Shown in pieces: positions 1 to 5,977 of a stretch of DNA of 5,977 nt; the stretch's first letter is position 1; every line of letters begins with the position of its first letter. Made by a program: the position numbers and the translations under genes. The stretch lies in NCBI GenBank assembly GCA_041862375.1, contig JBGVTE010000060.1, positions 1 through 5,977 on the forward strand, read 5' to 3'. The notes under the pieces are model-generated. The model ran no database searches. It saw only the letters and a program-made list of their open reading frames with translations, and was not told where the DNA came from. The stretch is from WVZL01 sp041862375 (GTDB taxonomy: Bacteria; Acidobacteriota; Aminicenantia; Aminicenantales; Aminicenantaceae).

Positions 1-78
1 AAATCAAGCCCCTACGAAAAATATAAACAGTCCCAGTTTTTTCACATGGAAAGAAAAGTTCAATCATGCCATTAGTAT
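1..78. other. Flank downstream of permease 1; no confident feature
   Basis: This AT-rich stretch follows the TAA of permease 1 and shares no similarity with the two 43-base spacers. On the minus strand an ATG at 67-65 is open for 22 codons to the window edge, but it has no ribosome site and does not resemble the permease N-terminus. A TAGGGG (14-9) could be an SD for a gene starting beyond the edge. The only stem noticed (TTTTC with GAAAA around 40-57) is short and AT-only, too weak to call a terminator. Confidence 0.3.
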
Positions 79-2439
79 TTATTCATACCTCAAGGAATCC
101 ACAGGATTGGCCATGGCAGCTTTAACGGAGTGATAGCTTACCGTGAAAAGAGCGATGATAAGGGCTATGGCTCCGGCAATGATGAAAATGTCTAATTTAA
201 TATGTGTACGATACAGGAAACTCTGAAGCCACCGATTCAGGGAAAGCCAAGCGACTGGCCAGGCAATGATATTTGCCAGAAGAACCAGCTTTGTTAGATC
301 CTTTGAAAGGAGCATCACAATCCTTGAGACAGAAGCGCCGAGTACCTTACGGATACCGATTTCTTTAGTCCTCTGCTCGGCATTAAACGAGGCTAAACCG
401 AAAAGTCCCAGGCAGGAAATGAAAATAGCAAAGCCGGCAAGGTAGCCGATTAAAGAACGAGTTCTGCGCACGAAGTTGAATTGAATTTCATAGTCCGCGT
501 CCATGAATTCGTATTCAAAAGGGAAGCCCGGATTCAGCCGCTCGAATATATCTTTAACTTGAGCAAGGGTTTGCGAGATGTTCTCTGGATGGATTTTCAG
601 AAAGATGAATCTGTAGTTTTCAGGCGTCTGGAGCAGGATGAGGGGTTCGTCCACCCTCCATCTTGGGTTGGGGAGGTAGTCTTTGATAACTCCGATAACA
701 GTGTAATGTTGACCACTATAGGACATGCGGGCACCTATCGGATCTTCCTTTCCTATGATTCCTGCTACTTTCTCATTTATTATTATTTCGCCTGGATTGC
801 CGGAATAATCGTTTTCTCTGCGGAAAAAGCGGCCTTTGACAAGGGGAATTTCAAGCGTCTCTAAGAAATCAGAGTCGACACTCATCTCTGTAATGAGGGG
901 TTTGACCTCAGGATCTTTCCCTTCCCATTGCCAGCTTGAAGAATTCGAACGCCCGCCCGTCAGATAAGCGGAGGCGGTCGTAACCTTTGCTACCCCAGAG
1001 ATCTGGAGCAGCTCGTTTTTTGCCGTCTCGTACCTCTTAAGCAATTCTCCTCTGTTAGAGAAGAATATAAGATTTTCCATGTTATAGCCCAGGTCCATGT
1101 TCTGGAGATAGTTAAGCTGCTTATAGACCCCAGCAGCATAAGCGATAAGACCGATAGCCAGGGTGAACTGGACCGTAACCAAGGCTTTGCGAAAACCGGC
1201 TCTTTTTAATGGTGATCCAGAAAATCCTTTGATAATCTGGATCGGTCTAAAAGAAGACATGAGCAGAGCCGGATAGCTCCCTGCTACCAGCGCGGTTATC
1301 AGCGAGGTGCCGATCAAGAATCCCAAGAGAGGTGGATTCTGAAGAAAATTCAGCGTCAGCTCTTTCCGGAAAAGGTTGTTGAATACAGGGAGGAAAAGCT
1401 CGGCGAGGAAAACAGTCAACACCATCGAGATCAGGACGAACAGGGATGTCTCAAAATAGAACTGTTTGACAATATCCTTCTGGAAGGCTCCGATGACCTT
1501 GCGCATTCCTATTTCCCTCGACCGGTTTGCGGACCGTGCGGTCGTCAGATTCATAAAGTTGATACAGGCTATGAGAAGGATAAAGATTGCCAGGAAGCTG
1601 ATCAGCCGAATCTGTTCTATGCTTCCTCCTCCTTGGCCCAGTCTGTAGAGATGGAACCTGGAGAAAGGTCGAAGGACCGGCACGTATTCTTCACTGCTGT
1701 ATGTTGCCACCACGAATTCCTTGATCTTACGGTTTAAGTCGCTGAATGAGGCGCCTTTTTGGAGCCGGACGAAAACGAAGAAATTCTGGTTGGAAAATCC
1801 CCTCAGGTTAAACTCTTTGAGAATATTCTTAGCATAGAATTCCAGCGGCATCAGAATATTGAAGCGGAATGTGGAATTACTGGGGACTTCCTTCATCACT
1901 CCCATCACTTTCATAGAATACTGATTATCAACAGTGATTATCTTACCGATAGGGCTCTCGTTTCCGAAGTATTTTTTCGCGACATTTTCCGAAAGGATTA
2001 GGGAATACGGGTCTTTGAGCGCGGTCTTTGGATTCCCCTCAATCAAAGGAAAGGTGAACACCTCCAGGACCTCTGGATCCGCGGGAAAAACTCTGCGTTC
2101 TGAAAACGTTTTGTCCTTGTAACTGAGGATAAAAGTCCGGAGGCCTGCAAGGAATCGGGCCGATTCTTCCACTTCCGGAAAAATCTCTTTCAAAAGCGGG
2201 CCCACTCCTGGAACCGAGGGCACCTGCAGCTCATCCTTTTCCATCTTGATATGGGCAGAGACGAGGTATATATCGTCTATCTTTTCGTGGAATTTGTCGT
2301 AACTCAGCTCGTCCTGGATCCAGAGAAGCAGCAGGACCACACAGGTCATACCGATGGTTAAGCCGGCAATATTGATGAAAGAGTAGGCTTTGTGTCTTCT
2401 GATGTTTCTCAAAGCAATTTTTAAGTAATTTTTAAGCAT
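79..2439 (-). CDS. Duplicated MacB/FtsX-type ABC transporter permease (permease 1, complete)
   Basis: Predicted inner-membrane permease of 786 residues. Hydrophobic segments that look like membrane helices lie near residues 21-42, 278-299, 330-351, 371-394, 417-437, 661-684, 715-735 and 750-769, giving two four-helix halves. Each half has a large extracytoplasmic domain of MacB periplasmic-core type (about 45-275 and 440-660). The cytoplasmic FtsX signature occurs twice: SREIGMRKVIGA (307-318) and TKEIGIRKVLGA (691-702), so one chain resembles a fused permease dimer. The first periplasmic domain carries the family motif EVPSNSTFRFN (184-194). The second has VIGVIKDYLPNP (581-592), where the usual acidic-aromatic motif is altered. 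The ATG at 2439-2437 is supported by an in-frame TAA eight codons upstream with no ATG, GTG or TTG between, by a weak GGGTG ribosome site, and by an opening identical to permease 2. The stop is TAA. By family knowledge it should work with a separate ATPase, none of which is visible. Substrate unknown. It is the last permease of the array seen here. Confidence 0.93.
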   Translation of the reverse strand: MLKNYLKIALRNIRRHKAYSFINIAGLTIGMTCVVLLLLWIQDELSYDKFHEKIDDIYLVSAHIKMEKDELQVPSVPGVGPLLKEIFPEVEESARFLAGLRTFILSYKDKTFSERRVFPADPEVLEVFTFPLIEGNPKTALKDPYSLILSENVAKKYFGNESPIGKIITVDNQYSMKVMGVMKEVPSNSTFRFNILMPLEFYAKNILKEFNLRGFSNQNFFVFVRLQKGASFSDLNRKIKEFVVATYSSEEYVPVLRPFSRFHLYRLGQGGGSIEQIRLISFLAIFILLIACINFMNLTTARSANRSREIGMRKVIGAFQKDIVKQFYFETSLFVLISMVLTVFLAELFLPVFNNLFRKELTLNFLQNPPLLGFLIGTSLITALVAGSYPALLMSSFRPIQIIKGFSGSPLKRAGFRKALVTVQFTLAIGLIAYAAGVYKQLNYLQNMDLGYNMENLIFFSNRGELLKRYETAKNELLQISGVAKVTTASAYLTGGRSNSSSWQWEGKDPEVKPLITEMSVDSDFLETLEIPLVKGRFFRRENDYSGNPGEIIINEKVAGIIGKEDPIGARMSYSGQHYTVIGVIKDYLPNPRWRVDEPLILLQTPENYRFIFLKIHPENISQTLAQVKDIFERLNPGFPFEYEFMDADYEIQFNFVRRTRSLIGYLAGFAIFISCLGLFGLASFNAEQRTKEIGIRKVLGASVSRIVMLLSKDLTKLVLLANIIAWPVAWLSLNRWLQSFLYRTHIKLDIFIIAGAIALIIALFTVSYHSVKAAMANPVDSLRYE

Positions 2440-2512
2440 TTCTACACCCGAACAAATTGTATTTTATAAAGGAACTTTTCTCCTATTCATACCTCAAGGA
2501 ATCCGCGGGGTT
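2401..2512. repeat. Direct repeat copy A at the permease 2 / permease 1 junction
   Basis: This matches 4838-4949 in the same orientation at an offset of 2437 bases, with only four mismatches (at 2428, 2431, 2498 and 2504) by direct comparison. The stretch 2432-2497 is a perfect 66-base match. It covers the last codons of permease 2, the 43-base spacer and the first 13 codons of permease 1. All four mismatches are silent third-position changes: AAT/AAC, AAA/AAG, TCC/TCG and GCG/GCA. The offset equals one gene plus one spacer, so recombination between the copies would remove or add exactly one permease gene without breaking a reading frame (inference). Confidence 0.95.
2440..2482 (-). promoter_or_regulatory. 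Intergenic spacer with weak ribosome binding site for permease 1
   Basis: This 43-base spacer is read on the minus strand. A GGGTG (2449-2445) lies five bases before the ATG and is the only plausible Shine-Dalgarno element near the start; its GGTG would pair with the extended anti-SD at suitable spacing. The stop codon of permease 2 is embedded in AGGAGA (2484-2479), a better SD-like match, but no start codon lies at a usable distance behind it. An AT-rich centre (TTTATAAAATACAAT, 2469-2455) resembles a -10 region but has no convincing -35. No terminator-like GC stem with a T-run is seen, so read-through from the upstream gene is expected. Confidence 0.45.
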
Positions 2513-4876
2513 TGCCCTGGCCGCTTTTATAGATTGGAAAGAGATAGTGAAGATCGATATGATCAAGGCCATGCTGGCAGATAACAAAAAAACCTCCCAT
2601 CCGATTCGAGTACGGAAAACAAAACCCTGAAGCCACTTTTGCACTCCATAATAGGCAATTGGCCAGGCCACAATATTTGCAGCAGTCACCCATTTGAGGA
2701 AATCCTTCGACAAAAGCAAGTAGATATTGAATGCCGAAGCGCCGAGAACCTTTCTTATTCCAATCTCTTTTGTCTTCTGTTCTGCTGTAAACACCGCCAG
2801 GCCGAAAAGCCCCATACAGGCCACCACGACCGCTATCATGCTGAAATATTGAAAGATGTCGCCCAGCCGCCTGTCCGCCCTGTGTAATTCTTCGAAGCTT
2901 GCGTCCAGAAAGAAATAATCCATGGGATAACCAGGGATCAGCCGCTTCCACACCGATTGAATGGCCGTCAGCGCTTCGCCGTAACGGTTGGCATCCAGAC
3001 GAACAGACAGGTAATCATGGTACTGTATGGGCGTCACCAGTAGAATCATAGGGTACGCAGCCCTATGAAAAGAATAGAGATTCATATCGTTGATGACACC
3101 GGTGATTGTGCCGCTGTATTCCCTATCTCTACTCCTCCATTGGACCCGTTTGCCTAGAGCCTCCTCTGGGCTTGAGTACCCTGCCTCGGCGACGGTCTGC
3201 GTACTGACCAGGAATTCCGCATTGGATGGATGGGGGATCTCATGAGCGAAGCCCGTGCCGTGGAGGATCTGAATTCCGTAGGTGTCGATGAATTCTTTAT
3301 CGATAAAATAAAGAACAGGGGTCAGGTTCTGATCTTTCCCTTCGAATGAGACGCTTTCATGCATGCTGCCTCGCGTGGGGACATAGGATGAAGTAGCGGT
3401 GTTTCGGATGGCCGGGTACATCAGCAATTCGCTACGGAGCGCCGTATAACCGGCCCTCGCTTGCCTGTTTAACGGGATGACAAGGATCTCATCGCGATGG
3501 TAGCCGGTATTGTGCGTCTGTATAAAGCGCATCTGTTTGTGCGCGGTCAACGCACCAATGATCATGATGGTGGCCAGGAAAAATTGAAAAATGACCATCC
3601 CCTCCCTGAGTTTTATTTTCCAGCCGTCAGAGTGCGAACCGCCCTTCAGAACCTGGTGCGGCGTAAAACCGGAGAGTACAAAGGCCACATAGCTTCCTGA
3701 AATGATCCCCACAACCGCCACGATACCCATTAAAGATGCCAACGGGATGACTCCGATAAGAAAATGAAGTGTGACCTCCTTATCCGCAATAGCATTAAAG
3801 AGCGGAAGAAAAAGCTCTGCCAAAAAAAGGGCGAGAAGACCACTCAAAAGACTGACCAGAAGGGATTCACCGAGGAACTGCTCCATGAGCTGTTTTCTCC
3901 GGGCTCCAACGACCTTGCGCAAACCCACTTCCTTGGCCCGTTTGAGAGAGCGGGCTGTTGACAGATTGATATAATTGATACAGGCGATGACCAGTACGAT
4001 GAAAGCCACCATGGAGAAGATGGTGACAGAGGCCATATTCCCTGTGGGTTCAATCTCCGAACGAAGATGGGAGTAGAGCCGAATCTTGCGGATGGATTGA
4101 AGGTGATTGGTATACCAGGAGTTTTCGCCATAGTGCCTTCTTATAAAATCCGGTAACTGGGATTCCAGTCCAGCCGCCTGGGAGGCGTCCTGAAGCAGGA
4201 CATAGGTGTAGTGCGGATAGAGGCCGCTGAACTGTGTCAGGTCCTCTTTCTGATTAACATAGGACGCCAAAAAGTCGAAATGAAAATGTGAATTACCCGG
4301 AACGTTTTCAGCGATACCGGTGACCTGGAAGACCATCATTTCGCCAGAGTTGTAGGGATCTGCTTCCAGGATTTGACCAATGGGATCTTCATGGCCAAAA
4401 TACTTTTCTGCCATGTCTCCTGTAATCAATATAGAGTTGGGTTCTGACAAAACTTTCTCCGCATCCCCCCGGAGAAGCGGAAAAGTGAACACCGTGAAGA
4501 TGCTAGGGTCCGCGAAGAAAAACCGTTCTTCATAAAATTTCCGATCTTCATGGCCGATGTAGATTCTGGTACCCTGTCCCATCTTCCGAAGCCGTACAAA
4601 ATCTAAAACCTCAGGGAAATCCTCTTTCATGGCCGGTCCTGTACCGAATGTGCCGGTGGCATTGGTGGGAGCACCGTCTCCAGAGGTACTCGTCACTACT
4701 CGGAAAATACGATCTGCATTCACATGAAAAGTATCATAGCTCAACTCATCCTGAATATGGAGGACGATGAGCAGGCAACAAGCCATGCCGATAGCAAGCC
4801 CCAAAATATTCAGAAAGGCATAACCTTTATGTCGGATGATGTTTCTCAAAGCAATTTTTAAGTAGTTCTTAAGCAT
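2483..4876 (-). CDS. Duplicated MacB/FtsX-type ABC transporter permease (permease 2, complete)
   Basis: Predicted inner-membrane permease of 797 residues, paralogous to both neighbours. Likely membrane helices lie near residues 22-41, 284-306, 335-358, 374-398, 425-445, 673-696, 726-747 and 762-780. The periplasmic core-type domains span about 45-280 and 448-670. FtsX signatures are AKEVGLRKVVGA (314-325) and TKEIGIRKVLGA (702-713). The first periplasmic domain contains NVPGNSHFHFD (191-201) and EKYFGHEDPIG (157-167); the second contains GVINDMNLYSFH (593-604). The start is the ATG at 4876-4874, preceded by an in-frame TAA eight codons upstream and a weak GGGTG site. The stop is TAG. Its first 13 residues match permease 1 exactly and its last ten (ANPADSLRYE ending) match permease 3, while the periplasmic domains differ widely. 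It sits 43 bases from each neighbour on the same strand, consistent with one operon. The reading frame is intact, with no sign of frameshift. Permease identity is secure; the transported molecule is not known. Confidence 0.93.
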   Translation of the reverse strand: MLKNYLKIALRNIIRHKGYAFLNILGLAIGMACCLLIVLHIQDELSYDTFHVNADRIFRVVTSTSGDGAPTNATGTFGTGPAMKEDFPEVLDFVRLRKMGQGTRIYIGHEDRKFYEERFFFADPSIFTVFTFPLLRGDAEKVLSEPNSILITGDMAEKYFGHEDPIGQILEADPYNSGEMMVFQVTGIAENVPGNSHFHFDFLASYVNQKEDLTQFSGLYPHYTYVLLQDASQAAGLESQLPDFIRRHYGENSWYTNHLQSIRKIRLYSHLRSEIEPTGNMASVTIFSMVAFIVLVIACINYINLSTARSLKRAKEVGLRKVVGARRKQLMEQFLGESLLVSLLSGLLALFLAELFLPLFNAIADKEVTLHFLIGVIPLASLMGIVAVVGIISGSYVAFVLSGFTPHQVLKGGSHSDGWKIKLREGMVIFQFFLATIMIIGALTAHKQMRFIQTHNTGYHRDEILVIPLNRQARAGYTALRSELLMYPAIRNTATSSYVPTRGSMHESVSFEGKDQNLTPVLYFIDKEFIDTYGIQILHGTGFAHEIPHPSNAEFLVSTQTVAEAGYSSPEEALGKRVQWRSRDREYSGTITGVINDMNLYSFHRAAYPMILLVTPIQYHDYLSVRLDANRYGEALTAIQSVWKRLIPGYPMDYFFLDASFEELHRADRRLGDIFQYFSMIAVVVACMGLFGLAVFTAEQKTKEIGIRKVLGASAFNIYLLLSKDFLKWVTAANIVAWPIAYYGVQKWLQGFVFRTRIGWEVFLLSASMALIISIFTISFQSIKAARANPADSLRYE

Positions 4877-4949
4877 TTCTACACCCGAACAAATTGTATT
4901 TTATAAAGGAACTTTTCTCCTATTCATACCTCAACGAATCTGCGGGGTT
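4838..4949. repeat. Direct repeat copy B at the permease 3 / permease 2 junction
   Basis: This is the partner of 2401-2512, with a perfect core at 4869-4934. It covers the last codons of permease 3, the 43-base spacer and the first 13 codons of permease 2. Outside the repeat the match falls off quickly on both sides: permease 2 and permease 1 diverge after codon 13, and permease 3 and permease 2 diverge before the last ten or so codons. Confidence 0.95.
4877..4919 (-). promoter_or_regulatory. Intergenic spacer with weak ribosome binding site for permease 2
   Basis: All 43 bases are identical to the spacer at 2440-2482. GGGTG (4886-4882) lies five bases before the ATG of permease 2, AGGAGA overlaps the stop of permease 3 (4921-4916), and the same AT-rich centre is present (4906-4892). 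An in-frame TAA inside the spacer rules out a longer N-terminus for permease 2. Any internal promoter is speculative. Confidence 0.45.
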
Positions 4950-5977
4950 GGCAACGGCAGCCTTTATGGATTGATAACTGACCGTTAAAAGTGCGATCAT
5001 AGATGTCAACACTGCCGTCAAAAGAAATGCCGTCCAGCCAATATTAACTCGGTAGGCAAAATTATTTAACCACTTATCCATGACAAAATAGGCAATCGGC
5101 CAAGCAATAATATTTGCTACCAATACCCATTTGGCAAATTCCCTGGAAAGGAGAATGATAATTTTCGAAACCGTCGCCCCCAGCACTTTCCTGACTCCGA
5201 TTTCTTTGGTGCGCTGTTCTGTGGTAAATGACGCCAGGCCGAATAACCCCAAACAGGCGATAAAAATTGCCAGCATACTGAAATAGCCGAACATCTCCAT
5301 CATCCGCGCTTCGTTGCGATAAAGCGCATTGAGACGCTCATCAAGGAAGGTGTAGCTAACGGGATAACCTGGATGGAAGCGGTCCCATATTCCCTGAACA
5401 TAGGCTATTGTTTCCTGGATATTCCCGGCTGCTATTCGCAGCGACACGGTGTTCGTCTGCTCAAGCCGGATATAGGTGAGCATCGGAACGATTTCATGAT
5501 GCATGGATTCGTAATTGAAATCTGCCACGACACCGATAACACGTCCGCTGAGATTCGGAGCCCTGGTCTCCATGGGCAAGCCCACAGCATCCTCGGGGCT
5601 TTTCAATCCCAATCGCCTGACAGCCGTCTCATTAAGGATAAATGCTTCGTTTTCATCGGTGGGATAATCAATAGAAAAATCACGCCCCGCTACAATTTTC
5701 ATACCAAAAGTCTTAAAGAAATCATGTTCAACCCGGTTATGAGGCATAGAAAAGGAACCGTCTACCATCTCTCCATTTATTTCGGCGCGGAAGCCCGGAG
5801 CATCCAGTAAACGCCCCGATGGCGCCCGTTTTGATAGCGTCGCGGCCAAAATGCGCGGATTTTTCAATAATTCATTTTTTATTTCCCGCCAATTTTGCAG
5901 GACAACACGATCCGACGGAATCAGGACGATGTTTTCCCGCTGGAAACCGAGATTGGCATTCTGCAGGAAACGCATCT
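4920..5977 (-). CDS. Duplicated MacB/FtsX-type ABC transporter permease (permease 3, 5'-truncated by window edge)
   Basis: C-terminal half of a third paralogue; the frame is open to the right edge. The first visible Met (5975-5973) is almost certainly internal, because the residues after it, RFLQNANLGFQREN, align with QMRFIQTHNTGYHRDE at about residue 448 of permease 2. Roughly 450 residues should therefore lie outside the window. Counting from that Met, the second periplasmic core-type domain covers about 1-225 with VIGVVADFNYESMHHEIVPM (146-165), the best-preserved version of this motif of the three. The final FtsX block has helices near 228-250, 279-299 and 315-333 and the signature TKEIGVRKVLGA (256-267). 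It ends in ANPADSLRYE followed by TAG. It is the upstream-most gene of the array in view and precedes permease 2 by 43 bases on the same strand. Whether the full gene starts MLKNYLKIALRNI like its paralogues, and whether an ATPase gene precedes it, cannot be seen. Confidence 0.9.
   Translation of the reverse strand, partial: MRFLQNANLGFQRENIVLIPSDRVVLQNWREIKNELLKNPRILAATLSKRAPSGRLLDAPGFRAEINGEMVDGSFSMPHNRVEHDFFKTFGMKIVAGRDFSIDYPTDENEAFILNETAVRRLGLKSPEDAVGLPMETRAPNLSGRVIGVVADFNYESMHHEIVPMLTYIRLEQTNTVSLRIAAGNIQETIAYVQGIWDRFHPGYPVSYTFLDERLNALYRNEARMMEMFGYFSMLAIFIACLGLFGLASFTTEQRTKEIGVRKVLGATVSKIIILLSREFAKWVLVANIIAWPIAYFVMDKWLNNFAYRVNIGWTAFLLTAVLTSMIALLTVSYQSIKAAVANPADSLRYE

Noticed and set aside
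1..67. Start of another gene at the ATG at 67-65 on the minus strand
   Set aside because: Only 22 codons are visible, there is no ribosome site, and there is no similarity to any family I recognise; it is too little to call a gene.
481..864. Plus-strand open frame of 127 codons inside permease 1
   Set aside because: It lies antisense within a clearly coding region, has no recognisable family or plausible ribosome site, and its length is unremarkable opposite a long coding frame.
2464..2480. Possible hairpin in the spacer (AAAG / CTTT with a three-base loop), also in the second spacer
   Set aside because: Four AT-rich base pairs without a following T-run are too weak for an intrinsic terminator or a stable regulatory stem.
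2487..2951. Minus-strand open frame of 154 codons overlapping the end of permease 2
   Set aside because: It is an alternative frame of the same strand within conserved FtsX sequence. The permease frame carries all recognisable motifs, so this is a shadow and not evidence of a frameshift.
5373..5810. Plus-strand open frame of 145 codons opposite permease 3
   Set aside because: It is antisense to a well-supported permease domain, shows no domain-like pattern, and looks like a frame shadow.
5973..5975. ATG as the true start of permease 3
   Set aside because: The residues after it align with the middle of the paralogues at about residue 448, and a protein starting there would lack the first half and fifth helix. 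The gene is simply cut by the window edge.

Overview
The window holds three consecutive paralogous genes, all on the minus strand, so transcription runs from high to low coordinates. Each encodes (or, for the 5'-truncated one, the visible half encodes) a large ABC-transporter permease of the MacB/FtsX type with duplicated architecture: N-terminal membrane helix, periplasmic core domain, FtsX-type membrane block, then a second copy of the same layout. Two genes are complete (786 and 797 residues). The third enters at the right edge and only its C-terminal half is present. No ATPase subunit, RNA gene, insertion sequence, CRISPR array or gene of any other family is visible.

Layout by position: 1-78 is a short flank past the last gene with no confident feature; 79-2439 is permease 1; 2440-2482 is a 43-base spacer; 2483-4876 is permease 2; 4877-4919 is a second 43-base spacer identical to the first; 4920-5977 is permease 3, partial. 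The even, tight spacing and common strand suggest one transcript in the order 3, 2, 1.

The most notable thing is at the gene junctions. A direct repeat of about 112 bases (66 of them in a perfect run) covers the 3' end of the upstream permease gene, the whole spacer and the first 13 codons of the downstream gene. All four mismatches are silent third-codon-position changes, and the 43 noncoding bases are identical, although the bodies of the genes have diverged strongly. This suggests recombination or gene conversion between paralogues at shared ends, or selection on the spacer.

Organism: the protein style (an MLKNYLKIALRNI opening, an IQDELSYD motif after the first helix, a TKEIGIRKVLGA motif, a DSLRYE ending) is what I associate with large paralogous permease families of Bacteroidota and of some uncultured lineages such as Candidatus Aminicenantes/Acidobacteriota. 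That is an impression from family knowledge; nothing in the window fixes the taxon. By family knowledge these permeases pair with a separate cytoplasmic ATPase to drive export or envelope remodelling; their substrates cannot be read from the sequence.
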